This document shows positions 56,557 to 63,898 of a stretch of DNA of 64,000 bases, one piece after another; the first letter of the stretch is position 1; each line of letters opens with the position of its first letter. Source of the stretch: Thermoanaerobacterium sp. CMT5567-10 (lineage in GTDB: Bacteria; Bacillota; Thermoanaerobacteria; Thermoanaerobacterales; Thermoanaerobacteraceae); contig NZ_CP130558.2 of the NCBI RefSeq assembly GCF_030534315.2, positions 941,001 to 1,005,000 on the forward strand, given 5' to 3'. The notes beneath the pieces are model-generated. The model saw nothing but the letters and a program-made list of their open reading frames with translations, had not been told where the DNA came from and made no database searches. Both the position numbers and the translations under genes were made by a program.

Positions 56557-56605
56557 ATATGGTGGTTTTTATAATTTAAATTATTAAAGCAATGGAGATG
56601 ATTTT

Positions 56606-57943
56606 GTGTTCCAAGGAAACATGCGCATAAATTCAAAAGGACATTTAGAAATAGCTGGGTGCGATACAGTTAAAATAGCAAAACAATACGGAACTCCGTT
56701 ATATGTTATAGATGAAGAACAGCTTAGAGAAAATTGTCGTTCATTTTACAATGGATTTAAAAAGAACTACCCCGGAAATGAAGTGATTTATGCCAGTAAG
56801 GCGTTTATGACTACTGCTATTTGTAAAATCATTGAAGAAGAAAATTTAGGCCTTGATGTAGTTTCAGGTGGTGAACTATACACAGCTTTAAAAGCTGATT
56901 TCCCTGTCAAAAATATTTATTTCCATGGTAACAATAAATCAGCAGATGAGCTTACTATGGCATTGGAATACAACATTGGCTGCATTATAGTCGATAACTG
57001 GTTTGAATTAAATATGTTAAATGAGTTAGCATTTAAAATGGGTAAAAAGCCTAATATCTACTTAAGGGTATCTCCAGGTGTTGAAGCACATACACATGAA
57101 TACATCAAAACTGGTCAAATTGATTCAAAGTTTGGATTTCCGCTTTTTAATGGAGATGCGCTTGATGCTATAAAGTATGCACTAACATTGGATAATGTCA
57201 ATTTAACTGGTCTTCATTGCCACATTGGTTCGCAAATATTTAGCTACGATTCATATAAGGCAGAAATTGACATTATGATGAATTTCCTAAAAAAAGTTAA
57301 AGATCACACTGGTTGGGAAGTTGGTGAACTTGATTTAGGAGGTGGATTCGGCATTGCATATGTGGAGGAAGATGATCCACAACCAATAGAATTAATAGCA
57401 AGCGAAATAATGAAATCTGTTGAAGAATATTCAAAAAACTTAAATATAAAAATGCCCCATATCATCGTAGAACCCGGCCGTTCAATAATAGGAAATGCTG
57501 GTACTACATTGTATACAGTTGGCGCAATCAAAAATATACCGGGTGTAAGAAAATACGTTTCAGTTGATGGCGGAATGGCAGATAATATACGCACAGCACT
57601 ATACGGTGCAAAATACAATGCAATTGTTGCAAACAAAGCTAGAAAAATCAACCTTGAAAAGGTATCTATTGCTGGTAAGTGCTGTGAATCTGGTGATATG
57701 CTAATATGGGATATAGAACTTCCACAACTTGAAAGTGGAGATATTATAGCTGTCACTTGCACAGGTGCCTACAATTACTCGATGGCAAGCAATTACAACC
57801 GTCTTCCCCGTCCTGCTGCAGTACTTGTAAACAATGGTGAAGCAGATTTGATAGTAGCAAGGGAAACTTACGAAGACTTGATAAGAAATGACGTGATACC
57901 ACAAAGATTATTAAATGAAAATAAAAAGATTATAAATTATTAA
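56606..57943 (+). CDS. lysA: diaminopimelate decarboxylase
   Basis: PLP enzyme converting meso-diaminopimelate to L-lysine, the last step of lysine synthesis. GTG start at 56606 after GGAGATGATTTT; 445 residues. PLP-binding Lys lies in EVIYASKAFMTTAI (about residue 64). Other family motifs: GLDVVSGGELYTAL (about 83), GLHCHIGSQIF (about 204), DLGGGFGIAYV (about 242), EPGRSIIGNAGT (about 290) and the active-site GKCCESGDML (about 356). It is controlled by the upstream lysine riboswitch. Confidence 0.96.
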   Translation: MFQGNMRINSKGHLEIAGCDTVKIAKQYGTPLYVIDEEQLRENCRSFYNGFKKNYPGNEVIYASKAFMTTAICKIIEEENLGLDVVSGGELYTALKADFPVKNIYFHGNNKSADELTMALEYNIGCIIVDNWFELNMLNELAFKMGKKPNIYLRVSPGVEAHTHEYIKTGQIDSKFGFPLFNGDALDAIKYALTLDNVNLTGLHCHIGSQIFSYDSYKAEIDIMMNFLKKVKDHTGWEVGELDLGGGFGIAYVEEDDPQPIELIASEIMKSVEEYSKNLNIKMPHIIVEPGRSIIGNAGTTLYTVGAIKNIPGVRKYVSVDGGMADNIRTALYGAKYNAIVANKARKINLEKVSIAGKCCESGDMLIWDIELPQLESGDIIAVTCTGAYNYSMASNYNRLPRPAAVLVNNGEADLIVARETYEDLIRNDVIPQRLLNENKKIINY

Positions 57944-57976
57944 AAGGAGCAGATATTGCTCCTTTTGTCTGTTTTT
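57942..57976 (+). terminator. terminator of lysA
   Basis: Perfect 10-base stem AAAAGGAGCA (57942-57951) with TGCTCCTTTT (57957-57966), then GTCTGTTTTT. Confidence 0.88.
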
Positions 57977-58005
57977 AAATACTAAACTTATCTTATTTTC
58001 AAACC

Positions 58006-58608
58006 TTAGCCATTTTCTGATGAAGTTTCAGCACCCTCATCTGTTTCAGGCACGTCCGCATTCTTCGGAGCAACTATTGTCAAAATAACCTCATCAGGAT
58101 CGTCTACCTTTTCAACTCCTTCAGGAACATTTACATCTTTTACAAACAATGTATCGCCAATTTTCAGATTCGATACATCTACCACAATTTCATCTGGAAG
58201 AGATGTAGGTAGTGACTCTACATTGAGCTCCCATTTTTGGTGCTGAACAAGTAGGCCTTTGCTCTCAATGATACCAATACCTTCTATTTTTAATGGTACT
58301 GCTGCCTCAATTTTCTCATTCATAGAAACACGCTGAAAGTCAATATGTATCAGCTTTCCTGTCAACTCATCTCTCTGTTCATCTTTTAATATTGCTTGAT
58401 GTGTAGCACCATTTACTACTAAATTGAGGAGGACATTCCTGCCGTGTTTTTGTACTATTGTGCGAAGCTTACCGGTCTCAACAGCCAGTGGAATGCTCTC
58501 CATGCCTTTTCCGTATAATATGGCGGGAATGTAGCCTTTTTCCTTTAATTTGCGGGCCGCATTCTTACCCGGTACTCTCAATACTGCTTCAAGTTCGACA
58601 TTTTGCAT
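58006..58608 (-). CDS. 50S ribosomal protein L25 / general stress protein Ctc
   Basis: 5S rRNA-binding ribosomal protein of the long Ctc/TL5 form, 200 residues. ATG 58608 follows GGAGGAGAG; upstream codons are spurious. N-terminal L25 domain (VELEAVLRVPGKNAARKLKEKGYIPAILYGKGMES, about residues 4-38, listed by position), then the TL5 beta domain (EAAVPLKIEGIGIIESKGLL; SLPDEIVVDVSNLKIGDTL), ending in an acidic tail with EETDEG-like composition. Monocistronic. Confidence 0.95.
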   Translation of the reverse strand: MQNVELEAVLRVPGKNAARKLKEKGYIPAILYGKGMESIPLAVETGKLRTIVQKHGRNVLLNLVVNGATHQAILKDEQRDELTGKLIHIDFQRVSMNEKIEAAVPLKIEGIGIIESKGLLVQHQKWELNVESLPTSLPDEIVVDVSNLKIGDTLFVKDVNVPEGVEKVDDPDEVILTIVAPKNADVPETDEGAETSSENG

Positions 58609-58707
58609 TGTCTCTCCTCCTTCATGCTTATTATTATTTGATTTTTTCTTAATTATAACACTACAGCATGGAAATATCAAACTAATGCATCTAAATAAAA
58701 TTTACAG

Positions 58708-58737
58708 TTGACTTATATCTTCTAATGTGGATATAAT
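58708..58737 (+). promoter_or_regulatory. promoter of tRNA-Arg
   Basis: TTGACT (58708-58713), 18-base spacer, TATAAT (58732-58737), ending about 17 bases before the tRNA. Confidence 0.75.
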
Positions 58738-58754
58738 GTATTATGAAGCTTTAT

Positions 58755-58827
58755 GCGCCTGTAGCTCAGTGGATAGAGCGTTCGGCTCCGAACCGGGAGG
58801 TCGCAGGTTCGATTCCTGTCAGGCGCA
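58755..58827 (+). tRNA. tRNA-Arg (anticodon CCG)
   Basis: A 73-base cloverleaf: acceptor GCGCCTG/CAGGCGC, D-arm GCTC/GAGC, anticodon stem TTCGG/CCGGG (two G-U pairs), anticodon CCG at 58788-58790, T-arm GCAGG-TTCGATT-CCTGT, discriminator A. No encoded CCA. It reads the codon CGG. Prophage genes begin within about 2 kb downstream, so it is a likely integration site. Confidence 0.97.
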
Positions 58828-59188
58828 CTAGAATGCTTGAAAATACTGAGTTTTAAGCAATATATGATTTTCATTTTTCTTTTATTCCCACATTTTTCCC
58901 ACACTAAAAATAAAAATTTTGAAAGGCTTTATAGCCTATTTAAATTTTTATTTTTTAAATATGTGCCAACAGTCTCAAAAAGCTATCAACAAATTCAGAA
59001 ACGGTTTTAATTTTGCACATAGAAAAATAAAAAATCTATTAAACTTTTGAAAGTAATTTTTACCATAAATAATATTTATTTCTTGAAGGATTTTTAAAAT
59101 TTTTATCGAAATATATTAATGAATAATGGATTAATGTATCAGAAATAATTTTAAGGCATATAATAATATTACCTAGGTAAAATTATTC
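58828..59188. other. AT-rich non-coding stretch downstream of the tRNA
   Basis: No convincing gene. It holds a small hairpin AAAGGCTTTATAGCC (about 58922-58936) before a T-rich run, which could terminate the tRNA transcript. Two copies of TTCCCACA-type sequence (58885-58903) lie near the expected left junction of the prophage. The remainder is simple AT-rich DNA. Confidence 0.5.
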
Positions 59189-59217
59189 TTGACTTATTAA
59201 GTTATTTAAGTTATACT
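59189..59217 (+). promoter_or_regulatory. strong isolated promoter with palindromic operator
   Basis: TTGACT (59189-59194), exact 17-base spacer, TATACT (59212-59217). The palindrome CTTGAGTCAAG (59216-59226) covers the start region, CTTGACT at the -35 is its inverted copy, and AAGTTAT is repeated in the spacer. No protein frame follows. Confidence 0.7.
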
Positions 59218-59223
59218 TGAGTC

Positions 59224-59300
59224 AAGAGTTAAATATAACGCTCATCTACCAATAGGTAGAAAGAGACTGCCGGATTTCGCATTGCGATAACCGGCCTTTT
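59224..59300 (+). ncRNA. putative short terminated RNA at the prophage edge
   Basis: Transcript of about 77 bases expected between the promoter above and a terminator. It has hairpin TCTACC-AATA-GGTAGA (59235-59250) and terminator stem GCCGG/CCGGC (59269-59273 with 59291-59295) with inner TCGC/GCGA, followed by CTTTT. It ends eight bases before the stop of a convergent gene, so it could act as a small RNA or antisense terminator. I match it to no known family. Confidence 0.5.
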
Positions 59301-59307
59301 AATTCTT

Positions 59308-59925
59308 CTATGTTTTTTTATATTTCATGTATGCTTTTGCATACTGAGTTTTATGCCTTTTTAGAAATATGGGGAAAGCTGTAATAAATCTATAAATACC
59401 TTTTTTCTTATCATCTTCCAATATAATAATATAATCATCGATGCCGCATTCATATCTTATAAATTGTTTATATATAATATTTCCTTTTTCATTTCTTGTT
59501 GATTGTAACCATTGCATAATATTAGCATCATTATCATTGGCTAACATAATTATCTCAGGAATCCAATGTATTCTTGATAGCCTATAAATACATTCAACTC
59601 TATTTATTATTTTAAACTCCAGTAAAGCTTTATTAATACTACATTTGCTTGGACACATTGCATAAGACATATCATTATTACAAGGATATATTTTATATTC
59701 ATTTCTATTTTCAATTGATATAATGTGCAAAAATCTTTCTGGTTTACTAAGCGTAAAATTTTTAAACTTACAATTAACATCAAAAAAAATAAATCTTCCT
59801 TTATATAATGGTCTATTCTTTTTATTAATAAAGATATCATTAAAGTTTATAAAGCTATAATCAATCATATCTTCTAAGTCCAAATCTTTAAAATTAACTG
59901 GCTGTGAAAGTTTACTCATCTCCAA
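59308..59925 (-). CDS. unknown protein paired with DUF3800
   Basis: About 205 residues. The best start is TTG 59925, eight bases after AAGGGGG; the frame can begin upstream at 59949. I do not recognise the family. Visible: aromatic N-terminal half (FINKKNRPLYKGRFIFFDVN), cysteines in YAMCPSKCSINK, and a C-terminal block DDYIIILEDDKKKGIYRFIT then AFPIF with a basic tail. That block looks like the last strands of BECR-type RNase toxins (phage PBECR and contact-dependent toxins), but only loosely. The start overlaps the DUF3800 stop, so the two are translationally coupled. AT-rich codon use, unlike the core genes. Confidence 0.6.
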   Translation of the reverse strand: MEMSKLSQPVNFKDLDLEDMIDYSFINFNDIFINKKNRPLYKGRFIFFDVNCKFKNFTLSKPERFLHIISIENRNEYKIYPCNNDMSYAMCPSKCSINKALLEFKIINRVECIYRLSRIHWIPEIIMLANDNDANIMQWLQSTRNEKGNIIYKQFIRYECGIDDYIIILEDDKKKGIYRFITAFPIFLKRHKTQYAKAYMKYKKT

Positions 59926-60644
59926 TTTGTTATCCCCCTTGGTTCCCAAATGAAGATATTAAATTTTTTTTCACTCCTGCTAGTAGTTTGAGACATATTA
60001 ATATTATAAGTTATTATCCTTTCAATAACTGACTTCTTACCCTTATTTTTACTTGTTTCGTATAAATTTCTTTGATAATAAGAAAGAGCACCTATTAATA
60101 TATCTGCAAGTTGCAAAATTTCCGACTCTTTAGAACTAATTTGTTTGATATCTTTTATAACATCTTGATTAAAATCATATATATTATTACATAATACTTC
60201 ATGTAACTTTTTTATTCTTGGTCCACCTTTAGTATCTTTAATATCAATAAATATTCTATACTTATTAGATGGATCAATTAAAGGATCTAGCAAGTAAAAG
60301 TACATTTTATAATACCATAAATCATAACTACCCTTATTATATCGTATATGGTCCAATTTTGATTTATTAGTAGCAATAATACTTCTAAACGACAAATTAG
60401 GGTTATTAAAGAAATAATCTATTAATTCTATATAAAGATCTACTTTGCTATCTGATATTTTTGTCCATTTTACTTCAATCCATGAATTTAAACCATGTTT
60501 CATTTTAATTTCGCGTATAATTTTAAAGATATTTTCTTTCTCACATTCAGGAGATGTTATAGCTCCTAATACCATTATATCGTTACCATCATGTTCTAAA
60601 TGACAACTTTCATCACAATATATATTAATTGTTTGTTCATCCAT
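59916..60644 (-). CDS. DUF3800-domain protein
   Basis: A 242-residue DUF3800 protein. Family features: INIYCDESCHLEHDGNDIMVLGAI (DES motif near residue 9), WTKISDSK, YRIFIDIKDTKG (acidic residues about 128-139) and SEILQLADILIGALSYYQ (QLAD motif about 184). The fold is predicted RNase H-like with acidic active-site residues, so a nuclease role is likely but unproven. It starts at ATG 60644 after AAAGGAAGTGAG. First of a two-gene unit next to a prophage lysis module. DUF3800 genes are common on phages and in variable regions, including defence islands. Confidence 0.85.
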   Translation of the reverse strand: MDEQTINIYCDESCHLEHDGNDIMVLGAITSPECEKENIFKIIREIKMKHGLNSWIEVKWTKISDSKVDLYIELIDYFFNNPNLSFRSIIATNKSKLDHIRYNKGSYDLWYYKMYFYLLDPLIDPSNKYRIFIDIKDTKGGPRIKKLHEVLCNNIYDFNQDVIKDIKQISSKESEILQLADILIGALSYYQRNLYETSKNKGKKSVIERIITYNINMSQTTSRSEKKFNIFIWEPRGITNWR

Positions 60645-60853
60645 ATATTCTCACTTCCTTTCATTATTTATTATATACTCTATATTTGTAAATTTAAAGT
60701 TCTTAATTGCATATATTGTAATTCATAATTTAAAACTTGCGTTAACATTATTAACGTGGATTGAAGCTCTTTTTTACCTTATAATTTCTTATAAAAAATA
60801 TAAAAATTTACTGTTATAGAATTTATATTATGAATCAGATAACCTTAAAAACA
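60645..60853. promoter_or_regulatory. intergenic region with weak promoter and inverted repeat
   Basis: A minus-strand TATAAT-like element lies about 22 bases before the DUF3800 ribosome binding site, with only a weak -35 (TTTAAA). A perfect 6-base inverted repeat CGTTAA (60740-60745) / TTAACG (60751-60756) stands upstream and might bind a regulator. Nothing else is seen. Confidence 0.4.
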
Positions 60854-60877
60854 TAAAAAAACAGGCCCCGAAGGGCC
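60854..60877 (-). terminator. terminator of the phage lysis module
   Basis: Minus-strand AGGCCC (60877-60872), loop TTCG, GGGCCT (60867-60862), then GTTTTTTT. Strong hairpin just after the holin gene. Confidence 0.92.
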
Positions 60878-60882
60878 TTGAA

Positions 60883-61233
60883 TTATTGCTGGGTAGTTGT
60901 TTGTGTGTCTGCCTTAACTATCTTTTCATTTTTCAATACCGTATTTATCTCAAATACAGCCGATTCTATTAATTTATCTATCTCATCAGACGTCAATTTG
61001 TTGCCTATAACTTTTTGTACCATGGCAACGACCGCTGCTTTCTTTTGCGGACCTGTTCCAGCGCCTAATTGTTGTTCTGCTGCTTGTACAAAAGTTTTTA
61101 TAAGATTGTAGTATTTCTGTAAATTTTCTGTAGATGTTTTTGTTTTTAGGAAATCAATAGCATAACCTAAACCTACTAAAATTACAAGCTGTACTCCTGC
61201 TGTTAAAATTGTCATTATTAAATCTTTCATCAT
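60883..61233 (-). CDS. phage holin, LLH family
   Basis: A 116-residue membrane protein of the LLH phage holin family. One N-terminal membrane helix (IMTILTAGVQLVILVGLGYAI, about residues 6-26), then a helical cytoplasmic part with the family's FVQAAEQQLGAGTGPQKKAAVV block. Holins form membrane lesions that release endolysin late in infection. The start at 61233 follows GAAAGGAGATTGAT. It follows the lysin gene by 16 bases and ends the late operon. Confidence 0.88.
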   Translation of the reverse strand: MMKDLIMTILTAGVQLVILVGLGYAIDFLKTKTSTENLQKYYNLIKTFVQAAEQQLGAGTGPQKKAAVVAMVQKVIGNKLTSDEIDKLIESAVFEINTVLKNEKIVKADTQTTTQQ

Positions 61234-61249
61234 ATCAATCTCCTTTCGA

Positions 61250-62077
61250 TTATTTACCTAAATATTTTAATACCCTATCAATGAGAGCTACTGCTTCTGC
61301 TCGTGTAATAGGCTGGTCTGGTCTAAATGCTGTGCTTTTAGATAAAAGACCTCTATTATACATATCTAGTATTACTTGAGCTGCCCAGTGATTTTCTGGG
61401 ACGTCCTGAAACGGTCCTACCACAGGTATCACCTCCTCCTGCATATTAGGAAATATAAATATAGGTGTATTACCTAGATTGTCCCCATATACCACATCTT
61501 CATCTATAAGTACTCCTAATTGGTTAATTTGTCTTAACTGCACCATTTCATAGCCACGCACTACGACATTAGGTACAATAGATAAAGATTTCCAATAATG
61601 TTGGAATTTTAGAGAATTATACAATTGGCTACCAGTCAGATAAGAATTTGCACCAACGTAAATTCCAGGAATATATCCCGCTTGTTCTATTACATCATGC
61701 CAAGTATTCGCATACGCAATAATATCAGATGCTGATGTGCCACTTGCTACTCCCTCTAAATCAACATAAACAGTAATACCTTTTGGTATACCTACTTGTG
61801 CTAAATGGTTTAAAGCCATCTGTGCGTCGCTTTGTCCCAAACTAGCTGAAGGCTTCCAACCGGGATATCTAACATGCTGCACTATTCCCAAAGCAAGCCC
61901 AGCATTTATGATATTATTAGCTTCTTTGGTAGTTATATCTCCTGTCCTGTTATTGCTAAGAGAGACATATCTTATACAAAAATCATATCCTGCATTTTTA
62001 AATTCTTTCGCTTTTTCTAATGAAAGTGGAGTACAAGTATCAAAGCCTTTCATATTCTTTGATGCTTTTTTAATCAT
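61250..62077 (-). CDS. phage endolysin: DUF1906 glycosidase-like domain with SLH repeat
   Basis: A 275-residue lysin. Residues about 10-205 are a DUF1906 (Rv2525c-like, glycosidase-type TIM barrel) domain: KGFDTCTPLSLEKAKEFKNAG, YDFCIRYVS, YVDLEGVASG (Asp/Glu pair about residue 99), GIYVGANSYL, and EDVVYGD. Residues about 220-272 are one S-layer-homology repeat: PFQDVPENHWAAQVILDMYN, FRPDQPITRAEAVALIDRVL. It would cut the wall and bind the secondary wall polymer through SLH. No signal peptide, so it needs the holins for export. Ribosome binding site GAGGTG before ATG 62077. Confidence 0.88.
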   Translation of the reverse strand: MIKKASKNMKGFDTCTPLSLEKAKEFKNAGYDFCIRYVSLSNNRTGDITTKEANNIINAGLALGIVQHVRYPGWKPSASLGQSDAQMALNHLAQVGIPKGITVYVDLEGVASGTSASDIIAYANTWHDVIEQAGYIPGIYVGANSYLTGSQLYNSLKFQHYWKSLSIVPNVVVRGYEMVQLRQINQLGVLIDEDVVYGDNLGNTPIFIFPNMQEEVIPVVGPFQDVPENHWAAQVILDMYNRGLLSKSTAFRPDQPITRAEAVALIDRVLKYLGK

Positions 62078-62093
62078 GTTTTTTCACCTCCTC

Positions 62094-62420
62094 TCAAATT
62101 GATGGTGTGTTAGTAGAATTTTGCTGTGTAGTTTCTTCCTGTGTTGTTTGTGTATAAGTTGGTTGTGTATAGTTTGTATATCCTGTGTAATATCCGTTGT
62201 ACGTATTTGGATACTTGGATTGAAAATATGCTGTGGCAACTTCCTGTCCAAAATATCCGCCAAGCACTGTCATTATTGGTGCTATAAGTGTTTTCATTAC
62301 TTCAAGTGCATCCTTAGAAGTCAAAGCCTTATAGGTAACAAACAAAAAAGTGGCGGTGAATACTATTGCAATCACATCTTTAAAGCTAAACTCCCACGGA
62401 TTGTTAAAGAATTTTTTCAC
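62094..62420 (-). CDS. small phage membrane protein, holin-like
   Basis: A 108-residue protein with a GTG start at 62420 after AAGGTG. Two hydrophobic helices (about residues 14-30 and 43-58, the latter with TLIAPIMTVLGGYFG) precede a Tyr/Thr/Gln-rich tail. Size, position between another small membrane protein and the lysin, and topology suggest a second holin or anti-holin. No named family recognised. Confidence 0.65.
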   Translation of the reverse strand: MKKFFNNPWEFSFKDVIAIVFTATFLFVTYKALTSKDALEVMKTLIAPIMTVLGGYFGQEVATAYFQSKYPNTYNGYYTGYTNYTQPTYTQTTQEETTQQNSTNTPSI

Positions 62421-62426
62421 ACATTA

Positions 62427-62660
62427 TCACCTTCTCGCCCTCTCAAGTAACTCGTCGATTTTAGCTTCCTGCCTTACAAGTGACATTTGAAGTGATTGCA
62501 TCACATTTGATAGATTGTCAATTGCTTTTGTATTGTTTTCTATTACTGCCATAAGCTCATCATTGTCTTTTTTCTTTGTCAAAAAAAGATTAACGATATA
62601 CAAAAGCCCTGCAACTGCAAATGTTGCAAGGCCGTATTGTGCCAGTTCTGCTCCCGGCAT
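62427..62660 (-). CDS. small phage membrane protein, BhlA/XhlA-like
   Basis: A 77-residue protein. ATG 62660 after AAAGGAGAGG is the start; longer frame has no ribosome binding site. One N-terminal helix (YGLATFAVAGLLYIVNLFL) followed by a charged coiled-coil tail (NNTKAIDNLSNVMQSLQ). This layout is that of BhlA/UviB- or XhlA-type holin-like peptides. First of the three small membrane proteins of the lysis cassette. Confidence 0.7.
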   Translation of the reverse strand: MPGAELAQYGLATFAVAGLLYIVNLFLTKKKDNDELMAVIENNTKAIDNLSNVMQSLQMSLVRQEAKIDELLERARR

Positions 62661-62698
62661 TGTATCCTCTCCTTTCAAAAAGCATAAAAATAACAGCT

Positions 62699-63898
62699 TT
62701 AGAAAATTTGCACATCTGGTACATCTGAAGGAGTTGCATCTGCATAGCATATTGAAATGCTCGTAATAGTTACAGTGGCACCTGCGTTATGTAAGTAAAT
62801 AATACCACTCGCAGGACACGGAACAGTCATATCTAATGTAAAATTTGTTGGTGTGGTGGTAGTAACTTGTACCGATGACGACATTGTGTGCCCTTCATTA
62901 CTCATAGTGTTATCGCTCTGAAGATACAATATTCCTGAATCACCCGACATAAATAATTTAGCGGTAAATTTTATCCTATATTTCCCTGGACGTTTTAGAT
63001 ATATTGCCAAGTTTAAATTGGACCCAATGTTACGTGTCGTTGTATCGCTATACAGCACTGTATCGCCTGGCTTTACCCATCCTAAGCCTGCTCCTAATTG
63101 ATTCGCATGATACCCATCGACCATATCGACATTTAAGTTAGGAACTAATGTTGTAGAAGATACTTGTAGTGGTGCTGTACCAGTCGCAACCGTTGAAATA
63201 AATTGGTTTGTCGTTTTAATATTACCAGCTACAGTTAATGGTTGGTCTGGCGAGTTAGTCTGTATACCTACTCTTTTATTAGTGGTATCGACATCTAATA
63301 CAATACTTCCATCTGATTTTTGTACTTGAAATGCTGTGGTAGAATCCGTGCTTGGCTTAATTGTATCCCCTGCTTTACTAACTGCCCCAATATCCGCAGG
63401 AGTAAGTGCATCAGCACCGCCAGTTGCATGAGTGGATTTATGCGCTGAAGGCGTGAAGTTGGAAGGTTTTCCGTCTATATCTCCCCATTTTACAGCGCCC
63501 ACTTTCTGCCATGCTGTGCCGGTATCCCTATATATTAGCTGCGTATCTGTTGCAATATATATTTGTCCTGTGGCTCCTGCTGTCGGCTTTTCGGCATCTA
63601 AGCCAGATTGAATGGAAGGAACATTACCGTTATTTTTTACTGCTCCAATCTGCTCAGGCGTAACTGCCCCAACAATATCCCAATCTGTTCCATTATATTT
63701 TTTTAGGCTGTTAGGTGTCGTGCTGGTATCAATCCACAAATCACCTAAAACCGGGGATGCGGGAGCTGTATTGCTTTGGATTATATTCTTTTGTGCATTT
63801 GCATCTATAATATCCCAATTCTCATTGAAAGCTGCTCTTGATACTGTTTCATTTCCAAGCGGTTTTTTTATTCCAAGTTTTGTGGTCAATTCAGGCAT
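62699..63898 (-). CDS. phage tail fibre / receptor-binding type protein
   Basis: A 399-residue structural protein. N-terminal LGIKKPLGNETVSRAAFNENWDIID is the conserved start of Firmicute phage tail fibre proteins. The middle has repeated collagen-like or phage tail modules (LWIDTSTTPNSLKKYNGTDW; IYIATDTQLIYRDTGTAW; THATGGADALTPADIGAVS repeats), and the C-terminal ~150 residues form a beta-rich, possible carbohydrate-binding head (RPGKYRIKFTAKLFMSGDSG). It is probably the host-recognition determinant. Its ATG overlaps the stop of the preceding gene. Confidence 0.82.
   Translation of the reverse strand: MPELTTKLGIKKPLGNETVSRAAFNENWDIIDANAQKNIIQSNTAPASPVLGDLWIDTSTTPNSLKKYNGTDWDIVGAVTPEQIGAVKNNGNVPSIQSGLDAEKPTAGATGQIYIATDTQLIYRDTGTAWQKVGAVKWGDIDGKPSNFTPSAHKSTHATGGADALTPADIGAVSKAGDTIKPSTDSTTAFQVQKSDGSIVLDVDTTNKRVGIQTNSPDQPLTVAGNIKTTNQFISTVATGTAPLQVSSTTLVPNLNVDMVDGYHANQLGAGLGWVKPGDTVLYSDTTTRNIGSNLNLAIYLKRPGKYRIKFTAKLFMSGDSGILYLQSDNTMSNEGHTMSSSVQVTTTTPTNFTLDMTVPCPASGIIYLHNAGATVTITSISICYADATPSDVPDVQIF

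Noticed and set aside
58722-58904. Minus-strand open frame of 60 codons across the tRNA, reading DRNRTCDLPVRSRTLYPLS
   Set aside because: It is the antisense translation of the tRNA-Arg, a well-known false gene pattern, with no ribosome binding site.
59216-59226. CTTGAGTCAAG repeats as a CRISPR-like or type III antitoxin repeat array
   Set aside because: Only a single palindrome plus one half copy; no regular spacing or spacers, and the neighbouring protein gene is on the opposite strand.
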